From: DASSUW01 sp963789005
Lineage (GTDB): Bacteria; Actinomycetota; Thermoleophilia; Solirubrobacterales; Solirubrobacteraceae
Direction of reading: 5' to 3'
DNA: 64,000 nt
Assembly (NCBI GenBank): GCA_963789005.1
Contig: CAWBIZ010000008.1
Location: forward strand, 1 to 64,000
Below, piece after piece: positions 38,242-46,556 of the stretch. A model generated the notes under the pieces. That model did not search any database. It was not told where the DNA came from and saw only the letters and a program-made list of their open reading frames with translations. Within the stretch, counting starts at the first letter, position 1. Every line of letters begins with the position of its first letter. Both the position numbers and the translations under genes were made by a program.

Positions 38242-39534
38242 TTAGGTCTGCCCGACCGCGGCGACCGCGCGTGCGGCAGCGTCGATCTCGGCGTCGTCCA
38301 GCGTGCGCGGATCGAGGAGCAACCGGTCGTCCTGGATGCGCCCGATCAGCGGGGGGTCGCCGGCGCGCAACGCGGCCGCCAGCGTGTCCGCGCCGGCCGG
38401 GCCGGGATCGAGCGCCACCGCGGGACCGTGCAGCTCGAGCAGCGGCAGCGCGCCGCCGCCGACGCGCGCCACGGCGCGGATCACGGCGCCGCCCGTGGCG
38501 GCGGCCAGCCGCTCGGCGCGCGCGGCGAGCGCGTCCTCGTCCACCGTCAGCATCGCGAGCACCGGGATCGCCGCGCGGGCCTGCTCGGGGTCGCGGTAGA
38601 GCGCGAGCGTGGCCTCGAGCGCGGCCAGCGAGAGCTTGTCGATCCGCATGGCGCGGGCGAGCGGATGGCGCCGGCAGGCCTCGACGGCGTCGTGCGCGCC
38701 GGCGAGCAGCCCCGCTTGAGGGCCCCCGAGCAGCTTGTCGCCCGAGAAGCAGACGACGGCCGCGCCCGCGCGCACCGACCGGCGCACGGGCGGCTCGTCG
38801 GCCAGCACCGCGACGTCGTCCGCGAGCAGGCCGGAGCCGACGTCGTCGATCACCGGGACGCCGAGCCCGCACAGCGCCTCGATCGCGACGGACTCGACGA
38901 ACCCGAGCGTGCGGAAGTTCGACGGATGGACGCGCAGGATCGCGGCGGTCTCGGGCCCGAGCGCCGCGGCGTAGTCGGCCAGCCGCGTGCGGTTCGTCGT
39001 GCCGACCTCCACGAGCCGGGCTCCCGCCTGGGCGACGACGTCGGGGATCCGGAACGCCCCGCCGATCTCGATCGCCTGCCCGCGCGAGACGACGAGCTCG
39101 CGTCCGCCCGCGAGCGCCGCGGCGGCGAGCAGCGTCGCGGCCGCGCAGTTGTTGACGGCGAGCGCGGCCTCGGCGCCGGTCAGCTCGCGCAGCAGGCCCT
39201 CGACGTGGTCCTGGCGCGACCCTCGCCTGCCCGTCTCGACGTCGAGCTCGAGGTTGGAGTAGCCGTCGGCGACCCGGACGACCGCGTCGCGCGCGGCCGC
39301 CGCGAGCGGCGCGCGCCCGAGGTTCGTGTGCACCACGACTCCGGTGGCGTTGAGCACGCGCCGGAGCGACGGGCGCAGCCGCGACCGGGCGCGGTCGACG
39401 AGGTCGGGGTCGTCGCCGGCGCCGGACAGCAGCTCGGTGCGGCGGTCGGCCAGCTCGGCGCGTGCGACCGCGGTCGCGAGGCGGTCGACGGACGGCAGCG
39501 CACGCAGTCGCTCGCGGCGATCGTCGGCGTCCAT
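38242..39534 (-). CDS. selA: L-seryl-tRNA(Sec) selenium transferase
   Basis: 430 residues. This PLP enzyme converts Ser-tRNA(Sec) to Sec-tRNA(Sec) with selenophosphate. The PLP lysine is K267 in VCFSGDKLLGGPQAGLL. Other family phrases are VLNATGVVVHTNLGRAPLA, GYSNLELDVETG, AALAVNNCAAATLLA and RVHPSNFRTLGF. It is the last gene of the formate dehydrogenase operon, 32 nt after the small unknown gene, so it is expressed with its selenoprotein client. SelD, tRNA-Sec and SelB are 6-8 kb away in the divergent operon. Confidence 0.95.
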   Translation of the reverse strand: MDADDRRERLRALPSVDRLATAVARAELADRRTELLSGAGDDPDLVDRARSRLRPSLRRVLNATGVVVHTNLGRAPLAAAARDAVVRVADGYSNLELDVETGRRGSRQDHVEGLLRELTGAEAALAVNNCAAATLLAAAALAGGRELVVSRGQAIEIGGAFRIPDVVAQAGARLVEVGTTNRTRLADYAAALGPETAAILRVHPSNFRTLGFVESVAIEALCGLGVPVIDDVGSGLLADDVAVLADEPPVRRSVRAGAAVVCFSGDKLLGGPQAGLLAGAHDAVEACRRHPLARAMRIDKLSLAALEATLALYRDPEQARAAIPVLAMLTVDEDALAARAERLAAATGGAVIRAVARVGGGALPLLELHGPAVALDPGPAGADTLAAALRAGDPPLIGRIQDDRLLLDPRTLDDAEIDAAARAVAAVGQT

Positions 39535-39566
39535 GCCCGGGATGATCCCAGGCGCCGCGCGGCGGG

Positions 39567-39842
39567 CTAGCCTCCGAGGCCCTTCAGCTCGCGCCAGCGC
39601 TCCCGGGCCTGGATCACCAGCAGCGCGATCTGGCCGAGCTCGTCGCCCTGCTCGACGAACGCCGGCAGCATGAACCGGACCTGTTCGCCGTCCTGAACGC
39701 GCACGAGCGTGATCTGGTGCTCGCCGGTGGCGTCGTCGCGCTCGAACGGCAGGTAGCGCCAGCCGTCGGCGCCGGCGACCGGGACGCGTCCCTCGTCGTC
39801 GACGGGGCTCGCATCCGGGTCGGTCGGGTCGCTGCCGAACAT
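39567..39842 (-). CDS. Small formate-dehydrogenase-operon protein of unknown function
   Basis: 91 residues, not recognised. It has an acidic N-terminus (DPTDPDASPVDDEGRVPV), then a compact beta-rich middle (DGWRYLPFERDDATGEHQIT) and a helix QGDELGQIALLVIQARERWR. There is no cysteine, so it binds no Fe-S cluster. It lies 4 nt after the NuoG-like gene and 32 nt before selA, within one operon. It may be a fourth structural subunit or assembly factor. It does not resemble the FdsD-type delta subunit as far as I can tell. Confidence 0.6.
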   Translation of the reverse strand: MFGSDPTDPDASPVDDEGRVPVAGADGWRYLPFERDDATGEHQITLVRVQDGEQVRFMLPAFVEQGDELGQIALLVIQARERWRELKGLGG

Positions 39843-39846
39843 TCGC

Positions 39847-40809
39847 TCAGTCCTCCTCCGCCGGTCCGGGCAGTCCGCTGCGATCGTTCTGGACGAACTG
39901 GAAGCCGAACCGGCCCTTGATGCACAGGTTGCCGCTCGTCACCGGATGGTCGAGTGGCGAGGTGACCTTGACGATCTCGTTGTCCTGCTCGTGCAGCACC
40001 AGGTTGCAGCCGACGCCGCAGTACGTGCAGATCGTCTGCGTCTGCGTCTGGCGCTCCTCGTCCCAGTCGCCCTGCTCGCGGAGGTCGAACTCGCTCTTGA
40101 ACATCAGCGCGCCGGTCGGGCAGACGGCGATGCAGTTGCCGCAGTACACGCACGCGGAGTCCGGCAGCGGGTTGGCGAACTCGGTGGCGATCCGCGCGTC
40201 GAAGCCGCGGCCGGCAACGGCGATCGCGAACGTGTTCTGCCAGTCGGTGCCGCAGCCCTCGACGCACTTGTAACAGAGGATGCACTTCGCGTAGTCGCGC
40301 ACGTAGAGCTCGTTGTCGACCTTGACCGGCTGGTGCACGGTGGCCGCGTGGCGACCGTCGGGCGTCTCGTGGTGGCCGGCGCGGAGGCGGTCGCGCTCGC
40401 CGGCCTCGAACGGGGGCGCCGGCGGTCCGTAGCGGTCGGGGTCGGCGCCGTACTCCTCGATCCAGCGGTCGACGTCGGGCATCGCCGACAGGTCGACGGA
40501 GGAGGCGAGGAACTCGATCACCATCCTGCGGCTCAGCTTCACGCGATCGGAGTGGGTCTCGACCTCCATGCCCTCCTCGACCTTGCGCGAGCAGGACGGG
40601 ACGAGCGTGCGGGCGCCCTTGACCTCGCACACGCACACGCGGCAGGCGTTGACGGGCGTGAGCGTGCGCTCCCAGCACATCGTGGGGATGTCGATCCCCT
40701 GGCCCTGTGCGACGTCGAGGATCGTCTGGTCCTCGCGCGCGGTGACGGGCTCGCCGTTGAGCGTGAGCTCGACGACGCGCGCCGGCGCCCCGGTCCGTGT
40801 CCTGCTCAT
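39847..40809 (-). CDS. NuoG-like Fe-S subunit carrying the N-terminal [4Fe-4S] domain of formate dehydrogenase
   Basis: 320 residues. Domains: a [2Fe-2S] ferredoxin fold with C45, C56, C59 and C73, then two ferredoxin-type [4Fe-4S] sites (C176-C179-C182-C186 in CILCYKCVEGC and C220-C223-C226-C230 in CVYCGNCIAVC). The C-terminus, residues 260-306, is the Fe4S4_Mop domain that normally starts a formate dehydrogenase catalytic chain: CTYCGVGCNL (C261, C264, C268) and NLCIKGRFGF (C296 and the conserved Lys298). This domain is missing from the catalytic protein two genes upstream, so the two must assemble. Start and upstream stop overlap (ATGA). It carries electrons from the Mo site to the diaphorase unit. 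Confidence 0.85.
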   Translation of the reverse strand: MSRTRTGAPARVVELTLNGEPVTAREDQTILDVAQGQGIDIPTMCWERTLTPVNACRVCVCEVKGARTLVPSCSRKVEEGMEVETHSDRVKLSRRMVIEFLASSVDLSAMPDVDRWIEEYGADPDRYGPPAPPFEAGERDRLRAGHHETPDGRHAATVHQPVKVDNELYVRDYAKCILCYKCVEGCGTDWQNTFAIAVAGRGFDARIATEFANPLPDSACVYCGNCIAVCPTGALMFKSEFDLREQGDWDEERQTQTQTICTYCGVGCNLVLHEQDNEIVKVTSPLDHPVTSGNLCIKGRFGFQFVQNDRSGLPGPAEED

Positions 40810-42668
40810 CGCTGCCCCGCCGTCTCGAAGACGTCGAGCTTGCGCAGCGCCGACTCGATCGCGTCGGCGGCGGTCTGCCCGAGCCCGCAGATCGACGCGT
40901 CGCGCATCGACGCGGTGATCTCGTCCAGCAGCGCATACTCCTGCTCGACCGACCCTCGGGGGCGCCCGTTGACGAGCCGGGCGAGCGCCTCCTCCTGGCG
41001 GACCGTGCCGACCCGGCAGGGCACGCACTGGCCGCACGACTCGTCGCGGAAGAACGCGGCCAGCCGCATCAGGATGGCCGGGAGGTCGACGGTGTCGTCG
41101 ACGACCATGACGACGCCGGAGCCCATGCTGACCCCGGCCTCGCGCGTGGCCTCGAACGACATCTCGACGTCGAGCTCGTCCGGCGTGACGAAGCGGCCCG
41201 CGGCTCCGCCGAGCATGACCGTCCGCAGCGGCCGCCCGTCGATCACGCCGCCGCCCAGCTCGAGCAGCTCGCGGAGCGTGACGCCGAACGGCGCTTCGTA
41301 CAGCCCGGGCTTCGCGATCCGGCCCGAGAGGCAGAACAGGCGCGTCCCGGTCGAGTCCTCGGTGCCGATCCGCGCGTAGGCCTCGCCTCCCTCCATGACG
41401 ATGCCCGGGACGTTGACCAGCGTCTCGACGTTGTTGATCACGGTGGGCTTGTCGAACAGGCCCTTGTCGACCGGGAACGGCGGCTTGTTGCGGGGCTCGC
41501 CGCGATAGCCCTCGATCGAGTTGAAGAGCGCGGTCTCCTCGCCGCAGATGTAGGCGCCGGCCCCCTTGCGCAGCTCGATGTCGAACGCGTGGCCCTGGCC
41601 GAGGATGTCCTGGCCGAGGAAGCCGCGTGCGCGGGCGGCGGTGATCGCGCGCACGAGCCGGTCCCAGGCCAGCGGGTACTCGCCGCGCAGGTACAGGTAG
41701 CCGTGCTCGCAGCCGGTCGCGATGCCGGCGATCGTCATCGACTCGACGATCGAGAACGGGTCGTGCTCGAGGATCACGCGGTCCTTGAACGTGCCCGGCT
41801 CGGACTCGTCGGCGTTGCAGATCAGGTAGTGCGGGCGCTTGGCGTTGCGGGCGACCGCCTCCCACTTGCGTCCGGTCGGGAACGCCGCGCCGCCGCGGCC
41901 CAGGAGCTTGGAGTCCGTCACCTCGCGCAGCACGCGGTCCGGCCCCATCTCGACGGCGGCGCGCAGCGCCTCGTAGCCGCCGTGCGCGCGGTAGCTGTCG
42001 ATGCTCTCGGGGTCGACCACGCCGACGCGGCGCAGCAGCCGCAGCGACGGGTCGCCGGCCTGCGGGACGCGCGGCGCCGGTGGCGGCGGCGCCTCGCCGC
42101 TCGCGAGCATGGCCGCGATGTCGGCGGCGTCGACCGGCGCGGCAGACGCCTCGCGCGGCTCGGGGCCCGCCACGGTCAGCATCGCGGCGGGCGCGTACTC
42201 GCACATCCCCAGGCATGGGCTCTCATGCCACACGGCCTGGCCGTTGCCGGGATGCGATCCCTCGGGACCGACGGTCCGCTCGAGGTCCGCGACGAGCTCC
42301 TGCGATCCGCGCGCGATGCAGGCCACGTCGGTGCACACGTGGGCCACGACCGGCGGCTGCGGCTCGAGCGAGAACAGCGCGTAGAACGACGCCACGCCGT
42401 ACGCCTCGGCCGGCGGGATCGTCAGCCGCCGGCAGACGTAGTTGAGCGCACCGCGGCTGATCCACCCGACGCGCGACTGGAGCGCGTGCAGCGTCGGGAG
42501 CAGCAGGTGGCGCTGTGCGCGCGCGGCATGCCCGCCGCGTGCCACGCGCTGGTCGCGGGCGGAGGCCTGCTCGGCGCCCTCCCAGCTCGACCGCGGCGGG
42601 CCGAGCACCGCGTCGACGGCCTCGCGCTCCGGCGCCGTCGGCAGCTCGTTCTGGATGACGAGGTCCAT
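40806..42668 (-). CDS. NuoE-NuoF fusion, NAD-reducing diaphorase subunit of formate dehydrogenase
   Basis: 620 residues. The N-terminal about 170 residues are NuoE-like with a thioredoxin-fold [2Fe-2S] site (C112, C117, C152, C156; CTDVAC and CLGMC). From about 205 it is NuoF-like: LLGRGGAAFPTGRKWEAV (FMN/NADH site), LICNADESEPGTFKDR, GAYICGEETALFNSIEG and the [4Fe-4S] motif ESCGQCVPCRVGT near residue 548 with a distal Cys in SICGLGQT. It passes electrons from formate to NAD+, as in soluble NAD-linked formate dehydrogenases and bidirectional hydrogenases. The start overlaps the stop of the catalytic subunit by one base (TGATG). Confidence 0.88.
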   Translation of the reverse strand: MDLVIQNELPTAPEREAVDAVLGPPRSSWEGAEQASARDQRVARGGHAARAQRHLLLPTLHALQSRVGWISRGALNYVCRRLTIPPAEAYGVASFYALFSLEPQPPVVAHVCTDVACIARGSQELVADLERTVGPEGSHPGNGQAVWHESPCLGMCEYAPAAMLTVAGPEPREASAAPVDAADIAAMLASGEAPPPPAPRVPQAGDPSLRLLRRVGVVDPESIDSYRAHGGYEALRAAVEMGPDRVLREVTDSKLLGRGGAAFPTGRKWEAVARNAKRPHYLICNADESEPGTFKDRVILEHDPFSIVESMTIAGIATGCEHGYLYLRGEYPLAWDRLVRAITAARARGFLGQDILGQGHAFDIELRKGAGAYICGEETALFNSIEGYRGEPRNKPPFPVDKGLFDKPTVINNVETLVNVPGIVMEGGEAYARIGTEDSTGTRLFCLSGRIAKPGLYEAPFGVTLRELLELGGGVIDGRPLRTVMLGGAAGRFVTPDELDVEMSFEATREAGVSMGSGVVMVVDDTVDLPAILMRLAAFFRDESCGQCVPCRVGTVRQEEALARLVNGRPRGSVEQEYALLDEITASMRDASICGLGQTAADAIESALRKLDVFETAGQR

Positions 42669-44617
42669 CAGCCGGCCGGCTGCGCGGCGGCGCTGCGCCG
42701 CTCCGCCTCCTCGTCCTCGCCGAGCGGGATCCGGTCGACCCGGATCGCGGTGGCCTTGAACTCCGCGGTGCCCGACTTCGGATCGGTCGCGTTGATGGTG
42801 AGCAGGTTGGTCTCCACCTCGTCGGGGAAGTGCAGCGTCATGAACGCCAGGCCGGGGCGCAGCGACGACTCGATGCGCACCGGGGCGATGACGCTACCTC
42901 GCGCCGACGACACGCGCACCCGCTCGCCGCTGACCACGCCGAGCTCCTCGGCGTCCTGCGCCGACAGCTCGAGCTCCTCCCCGCGCCGCAGCGGCGACGT
43001 GTAGCCGCCGCTCTGCACGCCGGTGTTGAAGGAGTCGAGCCGGCGGCCGGTCGTCAGGCGCAGCGGGTACTGCTCCGAGAGCGCCTCGACGGGCGGGGAG
43101 TCCTCGACCGCGTGGAACACGGCCGCCGGCCCCTCCAGCGGCTCCTTCCACAGCCGCCCGTGCAGGAACGTCGGCTCGAGCGTGTCCTCGCTGAAGCATG
43201 GCCACTGGATCCCGCCGAGCTCCTCCAGCCGCCGGTAGCTCATCCCGGCGTGGTTCGGCGCCAGCGAGCGCAGCTCGTCCCAGACGTCCTCGGCCGACTC
43301 GTACTCCCAGCTGTGGCCGAGGCGTCCCGCGAGGTCGACCATGATGCGCACGTCGTCGCGCGCGTTGCCCGGCGGCTCGAGCGCGGCGCGGACCCGCTGC
43401 ACGCGCCGCTCGCTGTTCGTCACCGTGCCCTCCGCCTCGCACCAGCTGGCCGAGGCCGGCAGCACGACGTCGGCCATCTCCGCGGTCGCGGTGCGGAAGA
43501 TGTCCTGCACGACGAGGTGGTCGAGGCGCTCGAACAGGCCTCTGACGTGATGGCCGTCGGCGTCGGACTGGATCGGGTTCTCGCCGAGCACGAACATCGT
43601 CGTCAGCTCGTCGCGGTCGATCGCCTCGAACATCTCGGTCATGTGCCAGCCGTACTTCGGCGTGAGCTTGACGCCCCACGCCCGCTCGTACTTCGCAACC
43701 GCCTCGGGGTCGGTCTCGAGGTCCTGGAAGCCCGGCAGCCGGTTCGGGATCGCGCCCATGTCGCCGCCGCCCTGCACGTTGTTCTGGCCGCGCAGCGGGT
43801 TCAGGCCCGAGCCGTAGCGGCCCACGTGCCCGGTCAGCAGCGCCAGGTTGATCAGCGCGAGCACGTTGTCGACCGCGTTGTGGTGCTCGGTGATCCCCAG
43901 CGTCCAGCAGATCTGGGCGCGATCCGCGCGCGCGTACGTGTGCGCGACGTCCCGGATCACGTCGCCCGGCACGCCGCTGAGCGCCTCGGCCCGCTCCAGC
44001 GTGTACGGCTCGACGGCGGCCGCGAAGGCCTCGAAGCCCGACGTGCCGCGCTCGATGAACTCGCGGTTGTGCAGCCCCGCGTGGATGATCTCGCGGGCCA
44101 TCCCGTTCGCCAGCGCGACGTCGCTGCCCACGTTGAGGCCGAGCCACGTGTCGGCCCACTGCGCGGTCGTGGTCCGCCGCGGGTCGATCGCGTACATGCG
44201 CGCCCCGCTGTGGATCGCCTTCAGCACGTGGTGGAAGAAGATCGGGTGCGCCTCGCGCGCGTTGGAGCCCCACAGCAGGATCACGTCCGTGTCCTGCACC
44301 TCCTGGTATGAGCTGGTGCCTCCACCAGCGCCGAATACCGTCGCCAGACCGACGACGCTAGGAGCGTGTCAAGTTCGGTTGCACGAATCGATGTTGTTCG
44401 TGCCGATCGCCACGCGCGTGAACTTCTGCGCGATGAAGTTGACCTCGTTCGTGGCCTTGGAGCAGCTGAGCATCCCGTACGTGTCGGGCCCGTGGGCGTC
44501 GACCGCGCGGCGGAAGCCGGATGCGGCGCGGTCGAGTGCCTCGTCCCAGGTCGCTGTGCGCAGGACCCCGTCGTCGCGGACCAGTGGCTCGGTCAGGCGG
44601 GCGTACTTCCTCGGCAT
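42668..44617 (-). CDS. fdhF: Formate dehydrogenase catalytic subunit, selenocysteine-containing, lacking its N-terminal Fe-S domain
   Basis: 649 residues when the UGA at 44369-44371 is read as selenocysteine 83 (NNIDSCNRT-U-HAPSVVGLA). Without readthrough it would stop at 82 residues. It holds the bis-MGD domains: LLWGSNAREAHPIFFHHVLK, GITEHHNAVDNVLALINLAL, NPLRGQNNVQGGGDMGAIPN, FVLGENPIQSDADGHH and the C-terminal cap RLTTGRRLDSFNTGVQSGGY. The protein starts at PRKYARLTEPLVRDDG, exactly where an ordinary FdhF has already completed its [4Fe-4S] domain; that domain is on the gene at 39847-40809. A SECIS hairpin follows the UGA. It is first gene of a five-gene operon ending in selA and diverges from fdhD. 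Confidence 0.9.
44339..44357 (-). promoter_or_regulatory. SECIS element of the formate dehydrogenase mRNA
   Basis: On the minus strand CGTCGTC (44357-44351) and GGCGACG (44345-44339) form a 7-bp stem, with one G-U pair, around loop GGTCT. The stem begins 11 nt after the UGA (44371-44369). The loop falls on codons +7 and +8 (GGT CTG), the same place and bases as the GGUCU loop of E. coli fdhF, which SelB recognises. This supports recoding of the UGA. Confidence 0.85.
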
Positions 44618-44670
44618 GTCCGCTCTCCAGGATTGCGTGTCCAGGGCGTTTGCAGCGTAACAATGTCCCC

Positions 44671-45411
44671 ATGTGGGCGAAGCTCGTGCGCGACGGCGAA
44701 GAGGATCTGGTGGCGGTCGAGGAGCCGCTCGAGATCCGCGTCGACGGCGCGCCGCTCGCCGTGACCATGCGCACGCCCGGCCACGACGAGGAGCTCGCGC
44801 TGGGCTTCCTGTTCACCGAGGGCCTGATCGACACGCCGCGCCACGCCGGGCTGACCGAGGACCTGGCGGCGAACACGATCGAGGTCGAGGGGCCGATGAC
44901 CCGCGACCCGGGCAACCGCCGCTTCTACACGAGCTCCTCCTGCGGCGTCTGCGGCAAGGGCGCGCTCGAGGAGGTCGCCGTGCACGCCGACCCCGCCACG
45001 CCCGGGCCCGAGATCGAGCGCGCGCTGCTCGCGGCCCTGCCCGACCGGCTGCGCCAGCCGGCGTTCGAGCGCACCGGCGGCCTCCACGCCACCGGGCTGT
45101 TCGCGCCCGACGGCGAGCTGCTGTGCGTCCGCGAGGACGTCGGACGCCACAACGCGATGGACAAGGTGGTCGGCCGGGCGCTGCTCGGAGGCGCGCTGCC
45201 GCTGCATGGGCGGATCCTGTGCGTCAGCGGCCGGCTGTCGTTCGAGCTGGTCCAGAAGGCCGCCGTGGCCGGGGCGCCGATCCTCGTCGGCGTGGGCGCG
45301 CCGAGCTCGCTCGCGGTCAGCCTCGCCGCCGATCGCGGCATGACGCTCGGCGGGTTCGCCCGCCGCGGCAGCGTCAACGTGTACACCGGCGCCGAGCGCG
45401 TGCTGGGATGA
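44671..45411 (+). CDS. fdhD: Formate dehydrogenase sulfurtransferase/accessory protein FdhD
   Basis: 246 residues from ATG 44671. It transfers sulfur from a cysteine desulfurase to the molybdenum cofactor before insertion into formate dehydrogenase. The active motif is SSSCGVCGKGAL (C91 and C94). Also typical are RTPGHDEELALGFLFTEGLI and VREDVGRHNAMDKVVGRALL. It diverges from the formate dehydrogenase operon across 53 bp and leads the fdhD-selD-selC-selB unit. Its stop overlaps the selD start (ATGA). Confidence 0.95.
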   Translation: MWAKLVRDGEEDLVAVEEPLEIRVDGAPLAVTMRTPGHDEELALGFLFTEGLIDTPRHAGLTEDLAANTIEVEGPMTRDPGNRRFYTSSSCGVCGKGALEEVAVHADPATPGPEIERALLAALPDRLRQPAFERTGGLHATGLFAPDGELLCVREDVGRHNAMDKVVGRALLGGALPLHGRILCVSGRLSFELVQKAAVAGAPILVGVGAPSSLAVSLAADRGMTLGGFARRGSVNVYTGAERVLG

Positions 45412-46436
45412 GCGAGGCGATCGCGCTCACGTCGCTGTCGCATGGCGCCGGCTGCGGCTGCAAGCTGTCGGCCGCCGACATCGGCCCGATCGTGCGGTCG
45501 CTGCCGGCGATCGACGATCCGCGGCTGCTGATCGGCAGCGCGACGGCCGACGACGCCGGCGTCGTGCGCGTGCGCGACGACCTGGCGCTCGTGCAGACGG
45601 TGGACTTCTTCACGCCGATCGTGGACGACCCGTACGACTTCGGTCGCATCGCGGCGGCCAACGCGCTGTCGGACATCTACGCGATGGGCGCCGAGCCGCT
45701 GAGCGCGCTGAATCTGGTCGCGTTCCCGCTCGAGCGGCTCGGCCCCGGCGTGCTCGCCGAGATCCTGCGCGGCGGCGGCGACGTGGTGCGCGAGGCCGGC
45801 GCGCTGCTCGTGGGCGGCCACTCGATCGACGATCCGGAGCCGAAGTACGGCCTCGCGGTCACCGGCACGGTCGACCCCGCGCGCGTGATCGGCAACGCCG
45901 GCGGGCGGGCCGGCGATGCGCTGGTGCTGACGAAGCCGCTCGGCGTCGGCGCGATCTCGACCGCGCTCAAGCGCGGGCACGGCGACGGGCTGCTCGCGCC
46001 CGCCGTCGCCGTGATGACCGCGCTGAACGCCGCGGCGGCGCACGCCGCGCGGCAGGCGGGCGCACACGCCATGACCGACGTGACCGGCTTCGGGCTGCTC
46101 GGGCACCTGCACGAGCTCACCGCGGCGAGCGCGCTCGCGGCCGAGGTCGACGCCGACGCCGTGCCGGCGATCGAGGGGGTGGAGGCGCTGCTGCGCGGCG
46201 ACGACGCGGTCTCGGGCGGCAGCCGGCGCAATCGCGAGCACGCCGAGACGTTCACGCGCTTCGCCGCAGGCGTGGAGGAATGGCGCCGCCGCCTGGTGTG
46301 CGACGCCACCACCTCGGGCGGCCTGCTGGTCGCGGTCGCGGCCGAGCGCGCCGCGGACGTCCCGGGCGCCGTCGTCGGGCGCCTGGTCGACGGTCGTCCC
46401 GGCAGCATCAGCGTGAGCCGTGGATCATCTGCTTGA
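45408..46436 (+). CDS. selD: Selenide, water dikinase (selenophosphate synthetase)
   Basis: 342 residues. It makes selenophosphate from selenide and ATP. The N-terminal catalytic motif is HGAGCGCKLS with C16 and K19, matching the Cys (not Sec) form in E. coli. Further AIR-synthase-fold motifs are SATADDAGVV, VQTVDFFTPIVDDPYDFGRI, AANALSDIYAMG, LLVGGHSIDDPEPKYGLAVT and TDVTGFGLLGHLHEL. The start overlaps the fdhD stop, and tRNA-Sec begins 6 nt after its stop, so the selenocysteine genes form one unit. Confidence 0.95.
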   Translation: MSEAIALTSLSHGAGCGCKLSAADIGPIVRSLPAIDDPRLLIGSATADDAGVVRVRDDLALVQTVDFFTPIVDDPYDFGRIAAANALSDIYAMGAEPLSALNLVAFPLERLGPGVLAEILRGGGDVVREAGALLVGGHSIDDPEPKYGLAVTGTVDPARVIGNAGGRAGDALVLTKPLGVGAISTALKRGHGDGLLAPAVAVMTALNAAAAHAARQAGAHAMTDVTGFGLLGHLHELTAASALAAEVDADAVPAIEGVEALLRGDDAVSGGSRRNREHAETFTRFAAGVEEWRRRLVCDATTSGGLLVAVAAERAADVPGAVVGRLVDGRPGSISVSRGSSA

Positions 46437-46441
46437 CGCGT

Positions 46442-46534
46442 GGAGCGGCCCGGGCCCGGTGGTCCAACCGGCCTTCAAAGCCGGGGAGCCGCGGCAACCC
46501 CGCGGTGGGAAGGTTCGACTCCTTCGCCGCTCCG
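46442..46534 (+). tRNA. selC: tRNA-Sec (anticodon TCA)
   Basis: The 93-nt gene has the eight-bp acceptor stem (GGAGCGGC 46442-46449 with GCCGCTCC 46526-46533) and five-bp T stem (GAAGG/CCTTC) that mark bacterial tRNA-Sec. The anticodon stem is CCGGC/GCCGG with TCA at 46475-46477, and there is a long variable arm with CCGCGG repeats. The discriminator is G at 46534 and CCA is not encoded. It lies between selD and selB. Confidence 0.95.
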
Positions 46535-46556
46535 TCCCCCGGACACCGTCCCGACC

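Noticed and set aside
44369..44371. The UGA in the formate dehydrogenase gene as a nonsense mutation
   Set aside because: Frame and family similarity continue after it, the SECIS loop matches E. coli fdhF and the full selenocysteine machinery is adjacent.
42668..44617. Respiratory membrane-bound formate dehydrogenase
   Set aside because: There is no Tat signal, FdnH-type ferredoxin subunit or cytochrome b; the diaphorase subunits indicate a soluble NAD-linked enzyme.
46440..46556. An earlier selB start at ATG 46440
   Set aside because: The extra 39 codons would be tRNA-Sec sequence; the GTG at 46557 puts the G1 motif at the usual position.
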